From Chromatiales bacterium (ex Bugula neritina AB1) (lineage in GTDB: Bacteria; Pseudomonadota; Gammaproteobacteria; Granulosicoccales; Granulosicoccaceae): DNA of 64,000 bases. The DNA is taken from the NCBI GenBank assembly GCA_001730015.1, contig MDLA01000192.1, forward strand, positions 124,001-188,000, read 5' to 3'. The notes beneath the pieces were generated by a model. That model searched no databases and was not told the DNA's origin. It saw nothing but the letters and a program-made list of their open reading frames with translations. This document shows positions 54,341 to 63,954 of this stretch, piece after piece; within the stretch, counting starts at the first letter, position 1; each line of letters opens with the position of its first letter. The translations under genes were made by a program, and so were the position numbers.

Positions 54341-55189
54341 ATGCGAACTTCCTATATCTATTTGAAAATCACCGCATTGCTCACGTTACCATTTTCGGTT
54401 ATGGCACAACAGACAACAGTATTGTCACTCGAGGGTGATCCGCTGAAAGCCATGGATTGCATTGTCGAGCCGAGTGAGATTGTCGAGCTAGGCAGCAGTG
54501 TTCCGGGGGTTATAGACAAACTGTACTTTGAGCGGAATAATTTTGTCAATGAAGGCGACACTGTTGCTGAACTCGATGCCAGAGTCGAACGTGCAACCCT
54601 GGAGCTGGCCACTGCACGTGCAGAAATCGATACCAGCCTGAATTTACGCAGAGAGAATGCCGCCTTTGGCATGCGCACTCAAAGCCGCAACCAGGAACTG
54701 TTCAATGAATCGACCATCTCGGCTCAGGATATGGATAAGGTAAAAACCGAAACGTACATAGCTCAGTTACAGGCACGTCAGGAAGAAGACAACAAACGCA
54801 TCGCAAAACTGGAAGCAGAACGCGCCTTGCAGGCACTTAATCAACGTACCTTGAAAAGCCCTATTGCCGGGGTGGTGATGGAGCGCTACAAATCAGTGGG
54901 CGAATACCTGGAAGCAGAACCTGTGTACCGTATCGCAAATTTAGACCCGTTACATGTTGAGCTTATTGTACCAGTGCAACAGCTGGGCTCAATTGCAACT
55001 GGAATGAAAGCCGAAATAACCATTGATCTCGAATCAGCCAGCAACGAAAAACACATAGCGATCGTCACCAGCGTTGATCGTGTAGCCGATGCGGCAAGTG
55101 GCACCTTTGGCGTACTGCTGAGCATGCCGAACTCCGGTTTCAGAATACCCAGCGGGGTGCGCTGCAATCTGGATTTCATCAGCGAGTAG
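54341..55189 (+). CDS. Periplasmic HlyD/RND-type adaptor
   Basis: The 282-residue protein has a Sec signal peptide ending about residue 22 (LPFSVMA). Lipoyl half-motifs VELGSSVPGVIDKLYFERN (48-66) and TLKSPIAGVVMERYKSVGEYL (about 170-190) flank a coiled-coil hairpin, followed by a beta-barrel. It has the size of a minimal periplasmic adaptor. It forms an operon with the M50 protein (19 bp). No outer-membrane TolC homologue or energising ABC/RND pump is found in the window. Confidence 0.87.
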   Translation: MRTSYIYLKITALLTLPFSVMAQQTTVLSLEGDPLKAMDCIVEPSEIVELGSSVPGVIDKLYFERNNFVNEGDTVAELDARVERATLELATARAEIDTSLNLRRENAAFGMRTQSRNQELFNESTISAQDMDKVKTETYIAQLQARQEEDNKRIAKLEAERALQALNQRTLKSPIAGVVMERYKSVGEYLEAEPVYRIANLDPLHVELIVPVQQLGSIATGMKAEITIDLESASNEKHIAIVTSVDRVADAASGTFGVLLSMPNSGFRIPSGVRCNLDFISE

Positions 55190-55507
55190 CAGAGCGGAGC
55201 TCGATAGCATTCCACCTCCACACTGACACCGGGGAAGCCATCGCAGCTCCATAGAGCTTGCGTTCAGCATAGCTCGATCCACAGACACCTCCAGGTCAAA
55301 CCCCTGGAGCCGTCACATTGACTACTTACCTGTTTAGTCAGGCACATCTTTGCCGCCATTCATACTAACTGGCACTTTGACTTACATCGAAACCCCATCG
55401 TATTAATCAGCAATTCGGGCGAATGCAGAGCGCCGGAGCGATGGTTTCCAGTAACGAATACTACAGTTGATGGAGAGTTACCAGACTAGTGAAGCGGGTG
55501 TTATCAA
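55190..55507 (+). other. 318-bp spacer with a 7-bp hairpin
   Basis: No gene is seen. CTCCAGG (55289-55295) and CCTGGAG (55303-55309) form a perfect stem about 100 bp after the adaptor stop; there is no T-run, so it is a possible terminator or processing site. The promoter of the c-di-GMP gene should lie in 55320-55490. Confidence 0.45.
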
Positions 55508-58500
55508 ATGATTAAATTTATTCGCTCTCCGCTATTTCGCATCAGCTTCAGCATGATGATGCTGGTTGTATCGATTCTTCTCGCCAGTGAACTGCTGGGT
55601 CTGTTCCCCAGTTCGAACAAAGACAGTCTCACCCAACGAAAATTCATCGTTAACACGTTAGCGGTGCACGTCGCTATGGAACTCGACGGCGATAGCCAGA
55701 AAATCTCTGAGATGCTGCGCACAACGGTTACGCGTAATCCTATAGTCGCCTCGGTGGCAATACGGCGTTCCGACAATACCATCATCGACATGTACGGTAA
55801 CCACGTTGAAAACTGGACACTGAAGCCTACAGACAAACCAACGCCAACCCAGGTACAAGTACCTCTCTATGAGGGTGAACGACAGACCGCAACGGTCGAA
55901 ATCCGTTTTAAACAACCAAACGAGGGCACAAGCCTGCTGGACCGGCGAGCCTCATTTCCCAACGTAGTGATATTCGTCGCACTGTCCGCATTCTTCGCTT
56001 TCAATATGTTTCTTAAGCGCACACTGCGGGAACTCGATCCGGATGCTGTTATACCTGAACGGGTGCGAAAAGCACTGGATACTCTGGCGGAAGGCTTGCT
56101 GATTATCAACCGCGAAAATGAAATCGTTTTCTCCAATGCTGCATTTGCCCGCACAATAGGACTTTCCGCCACAGATCTGGCCGGAAAAAGCTGTGACACG
56201 TTAAAATGGCAGACTGACGAATCCAGTGAATTACCATGGATTCCTTTAATCAACGGCGGCGAGATCGCAAGCGGCGCAACCGTCAGATTGAACACAGGCT
56301 TCGAACAACTTTCGACATTCACCGTAAACGCAACACCAATTATTGCGCAGGCCGATGAAATCCGTGGCGCTCTGGTCACCTTTAACGACATAACAGAGGT
56401 CGAAATCAAAAATGCCGAACTGCGCAATGCCCTGGTTAATCTGGAAAAAAGCCAGCTGGAAATTACCCGCCAGAACGAAGAGCTGGAATATCTGGCCACT
56501 CGAGATCCACTTACGGGCTCACTGAACCGACGCTCATTTTTTAACGGTTTTGATTTACTGTTTGCAGAAGCACGCCAGAATCAGGACGAACTGACCTGCA
56601 TCATGACCGACATCGATCACTTCAAAGCAGTGAATGACACCCACGGCCACGGTGTGGGCGATGAGGTCATAAAGTACCTGGCCGACGTACTTGCCGAACA
56701 TTCCCGCCCGAATGACCTGGTCGGTCGATTCGGTGGCGAAGAATTTTGTATTGTAATGCCCGCCACGTCGCTGCATGAAGCTGCCAATCTGGCCGAGACA
56801 CTTCGGGATACACTGGAGAAAGGGATTGGTGCAAATTTCCTCGACAAATGTCAGATTACAGCCAGTTTTGGCGTCGCATCAATTCATTCGGGTGCTAGTA
56901 AGCCGCACGATATGGTAGAGCAGGCAGACAGAGCGTTATATTTTTCCAAAGAGAACGGTCGCAACAAGGTGACTAACTTCACCAGTGCGATGGAAGATTC
57001 CGAGTTCACTTCAGGTTCAGCAGCAGACAGCACCGCTGAACCACAGCCGGCTATCGCACCGACACCAGTGATTAAAGTCGCACCGGAGCCACCGGTACCC
57101 GTGCTCGCGATAAAAAACACAGACCAGAAAACTCCGCTGGCCGACTTACCCAAAGCGACCCAAAAAATGATCAGGGAAGACTCATCAGTCCCTGTACTGC
57201 TGCTGAAAACGCCAACGCCTGAATCAAATAATTCACAGAAGAAAACCGACGTCGGTACCCAGCGGCTAGAGCGTAACCTGCTTCTGGATCGCGTGGATCA
57301 GGCATTGCAGGTTGCCACTCGCAAAAACTATCATGTTGGCGTACTGCTGCTTTCTATCAGTGCTTTGCAACGTATTAACGATACCCTGGGTTTTTCAGTC
57401 AGTGAGAAACTCTATCTAAAGATCGTCAGCCGCTTGAAAACCGTCCTCAATGACGAAACAAATATAGGACTGATCGGCGCTGGCGAGCACAATATTGCAA
57501 TCACCCGATATGGCGACACCGGAATCTGCCTGACGCTGAACGATATAAAACACATCAGCGACTTTAATATTATTCATGAGCGAATAATGGACGGATTCAA
57601 CCGTACAATTTCGGTGGATGGTCATGAAGTGTACGTATCCATGGATACCGGAGTGAGCGTCTATCCGAATCACGGTACCGATGCCGATATTCTGATACGC
57701 AGCGCCAGTATCGCTATGCGTGAAGCGCGCGACGGTTCGGGTCAAAACAATATAGTTTTCTACTCTCCCGATATGAACCAGACCTCTCGTAAGCTGATTC
57801 GTTTGGAGACCGAGTTACATCAGGCATTGTCACGCAATGAGCTATTCGTAGCTTATCAGCCGAAAATTGATTTACGCACCGGCGCCATTGTCAGCATGGA
57901 AGCACTAGTTCGTTGGCGTCATCCGGAATTCGGAATCGTATCACCAGGTGAATTCATTCCTGTGGCAGAAAAAACCGGGTTAATAAACCAGATAAGCGCC
58001 TGGATAACCCGGGTTGTATGCGCTCAAATATCGATGTGGCGAGAAGCCGGCTATAAAGATCTTAGCGTGGCGGTAAATATCTCGCCGGCAGAGATGAAAA
58101 ACGGATTGCTCGCAGACAATATACTTAATGCGATACGTGAATTCGATATACCACCAAATACACTGGAAGTAGAGATTACCGAATCTCTGGTAATGCAAGA
58201 CATGAATATGGCTATTCGCACTCTGGAAAAGCTGGAACGCAATGGCGTAGAAATATCGATCGACGACTTCGGCACCGGCTTCGCCTCGCTAAGCTATCTG
58301 AAATTGTTCCCTATATCCAAGGTTAAGATAGATCGCTCCTTTGTCTCAAACTTTGAAACCAACCTGGCTGACGCTCGAATTGTCAGTAGTGTTATTGCGA
58401 TGAGCCATAGCATGGGTGTTACGGTCGTTTGCGAAGGTGTAGAACGAGAAGACCAACTGCGCTTTTTGCAGGATCACCACTGCGATGAAGTTCAGGGAAA

Positions 58501-58705
58501 TCTACTGAGTTTGCCACTCCAGCGTCAGGAAGCCACCAATCTGCTAGCCAACCCGAGACGAATCAAGCGCATGATTACCAGCTACAACGCAGCAGAATTC
58601 GGTCTGTCTACTGTCAACGCTGCCGGCACGCAAACGATTATAACGGGCGTTCTAAACGCTTTTCCCGATGAAGAGCAACCCCGATTGAAATCTGCGACTC
58701 CCTAA
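55508..58705 (+). CDS. Membrane PAS-GGDEF-degenerate GGDEF-EAL cyclic-di-GMP protein
   Basis: The product has 1065 residues. Two TM segments (about 10-28 and 150-166) frame a periplasmic sensor region. A PAS domain (about 185-300) and a helical linker follow. GGDEF domain 1 has an intact GGEEF site (409-413), so it is a probable diguanylate cyclase; no RxxD inhibitory site five residues upstream is obvious. A Pro/Thr-rich linker (about 505-590) leads to a second GGDEF-fold whose site is RYGDTG (667-672), so it is inactive. The EAL domain has EAL at 798-800 plus ITES, DDFGTG, KID and EGVE, so it is a likely active phosphodiesterase. Having both activities plus a spare GGDEF module implies signal-dependent switching. 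It may control the upstream export cluster or biofilm functions. Confidence 0.93.
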   Translation: MIKFIRSPLFRISFSMMMLVVSILLASELLGLFPSSNKDSLTQRKFIVNTLAVHVAMELDGDSQKISEMLRTTVTRNPIVASVAIRRSDNTIIDMYGNHVENWTLKPTDKPTPTQVQVPLYEGERQTATVEIRFKQPNEGTSLLDRRASFPNVVIFVALSAFFAFNMFLKRTLRELDPDAVIPERVRKALDTLAEGLLIINRENEIVFSNAAFARTIGLSATDLAGKSCDTLKWQTDESSELPWIPLINGGEIASGATVRLNTGFEQLSTFTVNATPIIAQADEIRGALVTFNDITEVEIKNAELRNALVNLEKSQLEITRQNEELEYLATRDPLTGSLNRRSFFNGFDLLFAEARQNQDELTCIMTDIDHFKAVNDTHGHGVGDEVIKYLADVLAEHSRPNDLVGRFGGEEFCIVMPATSLHEAANLAETLRDTLEKGIGANFLDKCQITASFGVASIHSGASKPHDMVEQADRALYFSKENGRNKVTNFTSAMEDSEFTSGSAADSTAEPQPAIAPTPVIKVAPEPPVPVLAIKNTDQKTPLADLPKATQKMIREDSSVPVLLLKTPTPESNNSQKKTDVGTQRLERNLLLDRVDQALQVATRKNYHVGVLLLSISALQRINDTLGFSVSEKLYLKIVSRLKTVLNDETNIGLIGAGEHNIAITRYGDTGICLTLNDIKHISDFNIIHERIMDGFNRTISVDGHEVYVSMDTGVSVYPNHGTDADILIRSASIAMREARDGSGQNNIVFYSPDMNQTSRKLIRLETELHQALSRNELFVAYQPKIDLRTGAIVSMEALVRWRHPEFGIVSPGEFIPVAEKTGLINQISAWITRVVCAQISMWREAGYKDLSVAVNISPAEMKNGLLADNILNAIREFDIPPNTLEVEITESLVMQDMNMAIRTLEKLERNGVEISIDDFGTGFASLSYLKLFPISKVKIDRSFVSNFETNLADARIVSSVIAMSHSMGVTVVCEGVEREDQLRFLQDHHCDEVQGNLLSLPLQRQEATNLLANPRRIKRMITSYNAAEFGLSTVNAAGTQTIITGVLNAFPDEEQPRLKSATP

Positions 58706-58834
58706 GGCTCGTACTCACACCGGCCTGGTGTTGTTCAACTGAACCCGAAACCCGGCGGGAAAGCCAATAAACAAGGCAATCCAAAATACAAGCCGTTAGA
58801 ATTCATTTTACCCTGATTACCCCTGATCATCACC

Positions 58835-59593
58835 ATGGCTAGCAGAAACACTCTATCAACCGGCAAATCAATTGTGCTGGCGCTGTCACTACTCGTCAAC
58901 ATTGCTTTGCTGGCAGGTTTATATGTTCTATCAAATAAATTCAGATATCTCTATATAGACTACCGCCATTTTCGCTCCCAGGAGATCGGCGTCAGCAGTG
59001 CCACACTGACAGACAGCACCGATCAAACGCTGCAAAAAATTGTACTGTTCGGCGACTCCCGCATTGAAACCTGGGATCCTCTGCCGTCCCTGGATAATTT
59101 TAGTATCCTAAATGCCGGTGTCATTGGTGAAACCACAACAGAAATGCGCCGCCGGTTCACTACCGATGTTCTTCGCCACACACCGGAAGTGGTGGTGATT
59201 CAGGCCGGTATCAACGATCTCACCGCCGCAGCCACACGTGATATCCCGGAACCTGATGCACTTATCAGCGCAATGCACAGGAACATAGAATATTTTTTAT
59301 CGGAGCTGGAAAAAAGCAATACACAGGTTCTGCTATTTTCTATTATTCCAACAAATGAATTTAATCTATTGCGGAAATTTTTCTGGTCACCGTCACTAGG
59401 CGAATCGATCGAGGCCAGCAATAGAAAGCTCCAGGCGCTCGCCGCAAAATACAACGCCCAATGGATAGACGTCACCAGCGACTATGAAGATGAAAACAAA
59501 AACCCTCGTGCCGAACTGTTCGCCGACACGCTACACATTAACTCACAGGGCTATAAGGTATTAAACAACCGACTGACGAGCCTGCTGAAATAA
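58835..59593 (+). CDS. SGNH/GDSL-type hydrolase, membrane-anchored
   Basis: The product has 252 residues. An N-terminal hydrophobic segment (about 12-32, IVLALSLLVNIALLAGLYVL) acts as signal anchor. The catalytic blocks are present: FGDSRIE (Ser), NAGVIGETT (Gly), QAGINDL (GxND, Asn) and DTLHINSQGY (DxxH). This family includes esterases and O-acetyl or acyl hydrolases acting on cell-surface glycans; the substrate is not evident. It is a monocistronic gene on the plus strand. Confidence 0.9.
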   Translation: MASRNTLSTGKSIVLALSLLVNIALLAGLYVLSNKFRYLYIDYRHFRSQEIGVSSATLTDSTDQTLQKIVLFGDSRIETWDPLPSLDNFSILNAGVIGETTTEMRRRFTTDVLRHTPEVVVIQAGINDLTAAATRDIPEPDALISAMHRNIEYFLSELEKSNTQVLLFSIIPTNEFNLLRKFFWSPSLGESIEASNRKLQALAAKYNAQWIDVTSDYEDENKNPRAELFADTLHINSQGYKVLNNRLTSLLK

Positions 59594-59695
59594 AAGACAA
59601 CAGGGGATATAACCCGGGCTATCGTTAGACCCCCATCAGTCAATTTATGGACGGGCGTTGTCAATTGTCAAGTCTGGCAGTGGAGGCAAAACCTC

Positions 59696-60685
59696 TCAGG
59701 CATTCACATCCACAACAACTCGGCCCTTAACCTGTCCTTTTAATATTGATTTACCCAGCGCTGGCAAATCGGCCAGCGTGGCCGTTTCCATCATAGCGTC
59801 AACTTTATCCAGCGGTACGTCAGAAGCCAGACGCTGCCAGGCGCGCAATCGATTCTCATAGGGTTGCATCACTGAATCGATACCTAACAGATTGACTCCG
59901 CGCAGTAAAAAAGGGACCACAGATGCCGGTAAATCAGCTCCACCGGCCAACCCGACTGCCGCCGCTGAGGCACCATACTGCAGCTGACCCAGAACGCGAG
60001 CAAGCGTCGCACTGCCGACTGCATCAACGCAGCCCGCCCAAAGTTCTTTTTCCAACGGACGCTTCACTGTTTCATTGAGTTCTTCACGCGCTAGAATCTG
60101 ATCAGCACCCAGTGATTTCAGGTAGTCAGCGGTCTCAGCTCGCCCTGTCACCGCGCTAACCTTATAACCCAGTTCTGCCAGCATCGCCGTGGCAACTGAA
60201 CCCACTCCACCTGCAGCACCGGTCACCAGCACCGGCCCCTTGCTCACCGCCAGACCATGATCCTCCAGCGCCATAACAGCCAGGGCAGCTGCCAGGCCCG
60301 CAGTACCCAGTGCCATTGCCTGCTGCCCGCTCAAGCCATCGGGTAGCGGAACCAGCCAGTCGGCATTGACGCGGGCTTTCTGGGAATACCCTCCCCAGTG
60401 CGCCTCACCGACTCGCCAACCGGTCAGCACCACTTTATCACCGACCGCATAACGTTCATCGGACGACGCTTCAACGGTGCCGGCAAAGTCAATTCCAGGT
60501 ACGTGCGGGTAATTTCTGACCAGCCCGCCACCCGGGCCGATGCACAGTCCATCTTTGTAGTTAACAGTCGAATAGTCGACTGCCACGGTAACATTGCCTT
60601 CCGGCAGTTGATCAAGACTGATCGATTCCACTGCTGCCGCTGTTTTACCATCGTCCAGCTTGTTAACGACAAGTGCATTAAACAT
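59696..60685 (-). CDS. acuI: Acrylyl-CoA reductase (AcuI/YhdH family)
   Basis: The product has 329 residues from ATG 60685 (MFNALVVNKLDDGK), with GGAG upstream; an extension to 60736 is unsupported. It is a zinc-free medium-chain reductase with VNYKDGLCIGPGGGLVRNYPHVPGIDFAGTV and the NADPH loop VTGAAGGVGSVATAML. AcuI reduces the toxic acrylyl-CoA formed in DMSP or 3-hydroxypropionate metabolism, and YhdH of E. coli is the same type. No DMSP lyase is adjacent, so a general detoxification role is as likely. Confidence 0.9.
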   Translation of the reverse strand: MFNALVVNKLDDGKTAAAVESISLDQLPEGNVTVAVDYSTVNYKDGLCIGPGGGLVRNYPHVPGIDFAGTVEASSDERYAVGDKVVLTGWRVGEAHWGGYSQKARVNADWLVPLPDGLSGQQAMALGTAGLAAALAVMALEDHGLAVSKGPVLVTGAAGGVGSVATAMLAELGYKVSAVTGRAETADYLKSLGADQILAREELNETVKRPLEKELWAGCVDAVGSATLARVLGQLQYGASAAAVGLAGGADLPASVVPFLLRGVNLLGIDSVMQPYENRLRAWQRLASDVPLDKVDAMMETATLADLPALGKSILKGQVKGRVVVDVNA

Positions 60686-60788
60686 AGTATTCTCCGATAT
60701 CCAGAATTTCCAGCCGCTGATTAGATCAGCAGTCATCGTCGATTACAACGTTGATCACCTTCAACCGGAACAACAAACCGGAGCATCT

Positions 60789-61253
60789 ATGCAAGACTTC
60801 GCCATCCGTCGCGCCACCCCAGACGATATCAACACCATCAGCGATTTCAATCGTGCAATGGCATATGAAACAGAAGATAAAGATCTGCTGGAGAAAATCA
60901 TAAAACGCGGTGTCAGCCGGTTAATGCAAAGACCGGAATACGGATTTTATGTTGTGGCCGAAAAAGCTGATGAGGTAGTCGGCACGCTGATGATCACCAC
61001 CGAATGGAGTGACTGGCGGGACGGCCTTTTCTGGTGGATACAAAGCGTCTACGTAAGCCCGTCGTTCCGGCGTCGCGGTGTCTACCAGCAGATGTACAGC
61101 TTCATTAAAATACAGGCCTCAGACAACCCGGATGTCTGCGGCTTCCGGCTCTACGTGGAAAAGAATAATACCATCGCACAGCAAACCTATCAGGCTCTCG
61201 GAATGGAAGAGACAGACTACCTTTTATACGAGCAGCTGACCGCCTCAGGATGA
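60789..61253 (+). CDS. GNAT N-acetyltransferase
   Basis: The product has 154 residues from ATG 60789, with GGAG six bases upstream. GNAT blocks: FAIRRATPDDINTISDFNRAM at the start, then WIQSVYVSPSFRRRGVYQQM with the acetyl-CoA-binding R-R-x-G pattern, and NNTIAQQTYQALGM near the end. The substrate is unknown. It is divergent from acuI with a 103-bp shared upstream region. Confidence 0.9.
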   Translation: MQDFAIRRATPDDINTISDFNRAMAYETEDKDLLEKIIKRGVSRLMQRPEYGFYVVAEKADEVVGTLMITTEWSDWRDGLFWWIQSVYVSPSFRRRGVYQQMYSFIKIQASDNPDVCGFRLYVEKNNTIAQQTYQALGMEETDYLLYEQLTASG

Positions 61254-61418
61254 AAGTAATGCGTCACATGATGCCACTCAAGTAATTTTTAGGGAACAAT
61301 AAGTATCATAAATATTACAAATTTACTCAAAATCGACTCTGTTTCTCAGAAATAATCCCCGCTGGGATTTACCATCCGGACGAATCTGTTTAGCCACATT
61401 TACTTCGGAATTCTGCCC

Positions 61419-63098
61419 ATGAGAATATTGATCTACACTGGCTACCACCACTCCCGCTTTTCCATGGGTCAGTGGCGCGACAGCGGCGGCGACGGCGTCA
61501 GCAACAGCACTATTCAGCTGGCAGAGACACTCGCGAGCAATGGCCATGACGTCATTGTCAGCGGCCAGGTTAACAATGAGAACGCCGATAAAATACAGTT
61601 CATCGAAACCGGTATGCTCGAAGAAAACAGCCACTTCGACGTCGTTATCGCTATATCCTTTCTGCATTATCTCAAAGCGCTTGATGAGAAAAACATAACC
61701 TTCGGAAAATCGTTACTGTGGGTTCACTATTCGCAATGTTACCTGTGGTGGAAAGGCGAGCAACTTGAAAACAACGGGGATGATATTTTTCGCGATGACC
61801 GAATGACCTGGGTTGTTTTGCAATCAGAGTCGCAGGCCATTTCATTTTCCCGCAAATATCCGTACGCAAGTCGCAAAATCCGGCTGATCGGCAATGCCGT
61901 CGGCGGCAAGGCGTGGCCTGCAAAGGCGGTTAAAAAGCCCGGTAAATTCATCAGCTGCTCATCCCCGGACCGGAGTCTCGGCAATCTACTCTCCATCTGG
62001 CCACAGATCAAAGAACTGGTACCCGAGGCCACACTAACAGTGGCAACGCCGTACACCGGCAAAGACGAATCCCCCCCTGAAAATCTGCAGTCCATTGATG
62101 GTGTAACTTATGTTGGCAGCCTCTCCGCAGCCAGTCTCTATAGAGAAATTGCCGAGTCAGAGTACTGGCTGAACCCGTCCGACTATTCCGAATCTTACGG
62201 ACTGACGGCGCTGGAAATGATGAAGGGCGGCGTTAAGATCATTAGCACCAACAATGGCCACCTTGAAACACTGCTTGAAGACAAAGCCGCAATTGTACGA
62301 GTTGCAAACGGCGAAACAATAGCGTCAGCCACCCTGCGTACGTTTACCGAGTACCACACCAATTCTGAGCAATCGAAAGAGCATCTTGCCAACGCTGCCG
62401 GTTTTGCGGCCGAGAGAAGCTGGGACAAACGCCTGGAAAAATGGCTGGACCTATTTAATTCCGAACCGGATTTAAGCGTCAAACACCCCGAGCTATACAC
62501 CTATTTTGACGATAAAGAAGCCTGGGAGCAGCGTTTCGTCACCTATGCAGCGAGAACCAAAGAGTGGGAACTGATCACCGACGAACCGTTTGACAACTGC
62601 TTTACCTTCCCGCTGTTTACCGAGGAATTCTGCACCAAGCTGCGGGAGGAAGCCGAGCATGCCCAGAGCTGGACCACAAAACGGCACGTCAGTTTTCCAA
62701 CAACCGATATGGTGCTGCAGGTACTCAATTTGAACGATACCTACCGTGCTGTTATTGCCGACTACATAATGCCCTGCGCCATATACCACTGGGAGCTGGG
62801 CCCCGGCTGGCGAAACTTTAGAGCGGAGACTTTTCTCGCCAAATATACAGCAACCGCTCAGGGGCATTTATCAATACACCATGATGAATCCGATGTTACC
62901 TGCCTGATTCAACTTTCCGATCTTCACGAATACGAAGGTGGCGGAACCTACTTCAGGCGGCAGCGAAAAGTAGTGAAAAACAGCATTGGTTACGCCACTT
63001 TGCACCCCGGACACATCACGCACAAGCACGGTGGCCGCGCAATCTCAAAAGGGCTGCGCTATATTCTGGTTTCGTTTATTCATCGCAATAGAGGTTAA
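61419..63098 (+). CDS. Glycosyltransferase fused to a 2-oxoglutarate/Fe(II) oxygenase
   Basis: The product has 559 residues. Residues 1-345 form a GT-B-type glycosyltransferase (GT4-like): MRILIYTGYHHSR start, KFISCSSPDRSLGNLLSIWP, and the sugar-nucleotide region LNPSDYSESYGLTALEMMKGGVK. The C-terminal part (about 390-559) is a prolyl-4-hydroxylase-like double-stranded beta-helix. Iron ligands are His487 and Asp489 (HHDES) and His537 (THKHGG), and the 2-oxoglutarate Arg is 547 (GLRYIL), exactly ten residues after His537 as in the family. The fusion suggests coupled hydroxylation and glycosylation of one substrate. It is convergent with the transaminase gene, with one base between stops. Confidence 0.87.
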   Translation: MRILIYTGYHHSRFSMGQWRDSGGDGVSNSTIQLAETLASNGHDVIVSGQVNNENADKIQFIETGMLEENSHFDVVIAISFLHYLKALDEKNITFGKSLLWVHYSQCYLWWKGEQLENNGDDIFRDDRMTWVVLQSESQAISFSRKYPYASRKIRLIGNAVGGKAWPAKAVKKPGKFISCSSPDRSLGNLLSIWPQIKELVPEATLTVATPYTGKDESPPENLQSIDGVTYVGSLSAASLYREIAESEYWLNPSDYSESYGLTALEMMKGGVKIISTNNGHLETLLEDKAAIVRVANGETIASATLRTFTEYHTNSEQSKEHLANAAGFAAERSWDKRLEKWLDLFNSEPDLSVKHPELYTYFDDKEAWEQRFVTYAARTKEWELITDEPFDNCFTFPLFTEEFCTKLREEAEHAQSWTTKRHVSFPTTDMVLQVLNLNDTYRAVIADYIMPCAIYHWELGPGWRNFRAETFLAKYTATAQGHLSIHHDESDVTCLIQLSDLHEYEGGGTYFRRQRKVVKNSIGYATLHPGHITHKHGGRAISKGLRYILVSFIHRNRG

Positions 63099-63099
63099 A

Positions 63100-63954
63100 C
63101 TAAACAGCTCCCTGCAACGCTGTCTCGATATACAGTTCACGTAACCGCCCGGCCACGGCACCGGGCTTGCCGTCTCCAATCGGGTGGCCGTCAATGGATA
63201 TGACCGGCCATACAAAAGTTGAAGCACTGGTAAGAAAAGCCTCTTGCGCATCAAGCGCTTCGGCAACAGTAAACGCACGTTCTTCAAGCGCTATATTGTG
63301 CTGCTGAGTCAGCTTCAACACCGAAGCCCGGGTAATACCGTGCAAAATATCATTCCCGAGCTGGCGGGTAATAATGCAACCGTTTTTATCGACGATAAAT
63401 GCATTATTAGAGCTTCCTTCGGTCACAAAGCCGTCTTCGACCATCCAGGCATCTGTGGCGCCAGCGTCCAGCGCTGCCTGCTTGGCCATAGATTGTGCAA
63501 GTAACCCCACCGTTTTTATATCACGGCGTTTCCAGCGAATATCCGGCATAGTGACCACAGCAATACCATCTCTGGCCTGAGGTGAATCACGCAATTGCTT
63601 AGCTTGTGTAAACAACACCATTCCCGGTACTGCGTTGGCTGGAAAAGCAAAGTCCCGATCTGCTGCACCACGGGTAACCTGCATATAAACAGCCCCTTCA
63701 ACGAGCTCGTTCCGCTTTATCAGTTCTTTTTGCACGCCGGTAATCGTTTCATCACTGGCGGGACTGGGAATATTCAACTCGCCAAGCGACCGACGCAAGC
63801 GAGCCAGGTGGCGGTCGTTATCAAGCAGCTTTCCCTCAATTACCGAGGATACTTCGTAGACTGCATCTGCAAACAGAAACCCTCTGTCAAACACGGATAT
63901 CTGCGCGTTTTCTTCTGCGACAAACTCACCATTGACGTATACCGTTCTACTCAT
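63100..63954 (-). CDS. dat: D-amino-acid transaminase (class IV aminotransferase)
   Basis: The 284-residue PLP enzyme of fold type IV opens SRTVYVNGEFVAEENAQISVFDRGFLFADAVYEV. It has the catalytic Lys in DIKTVGLLAQSMAKQAA, EDGFVTEGSSNNAF for PLP phosphate binding, and a late ASTFVWPV. Length and motifs fit D-alanine aminotransferases, which supply D-Ala/D-Glu for peptidoglycan. Branched-chain or ADC-lyase relatives are less likely. Confidence 0.9.
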   Translation of the reverse strand: MSRTVYVNGEFVAEENAQISVFDRGFLFADAVYEVSSVIEGKLLDNDRHLARLRRSLGELNIPSPASDETITGVQKELIKRNELVEGAVYMQVTRGAADRDFAFPANAVPGMVLFTQAKQLRDSPQARDGIAVVTMPDIRWKRRDIKTVGLLAQSMAKQAALDAGATDAWMVEDGFVTEGSSNNAFIVDKNGCIITRQLGNDILHGITRASVLKLTQQHNIALEERAFTVAEALDAQEAFLTSASTFVWPVISIDGHPIGDGKPGAVAGRLRELYIETALQGAV

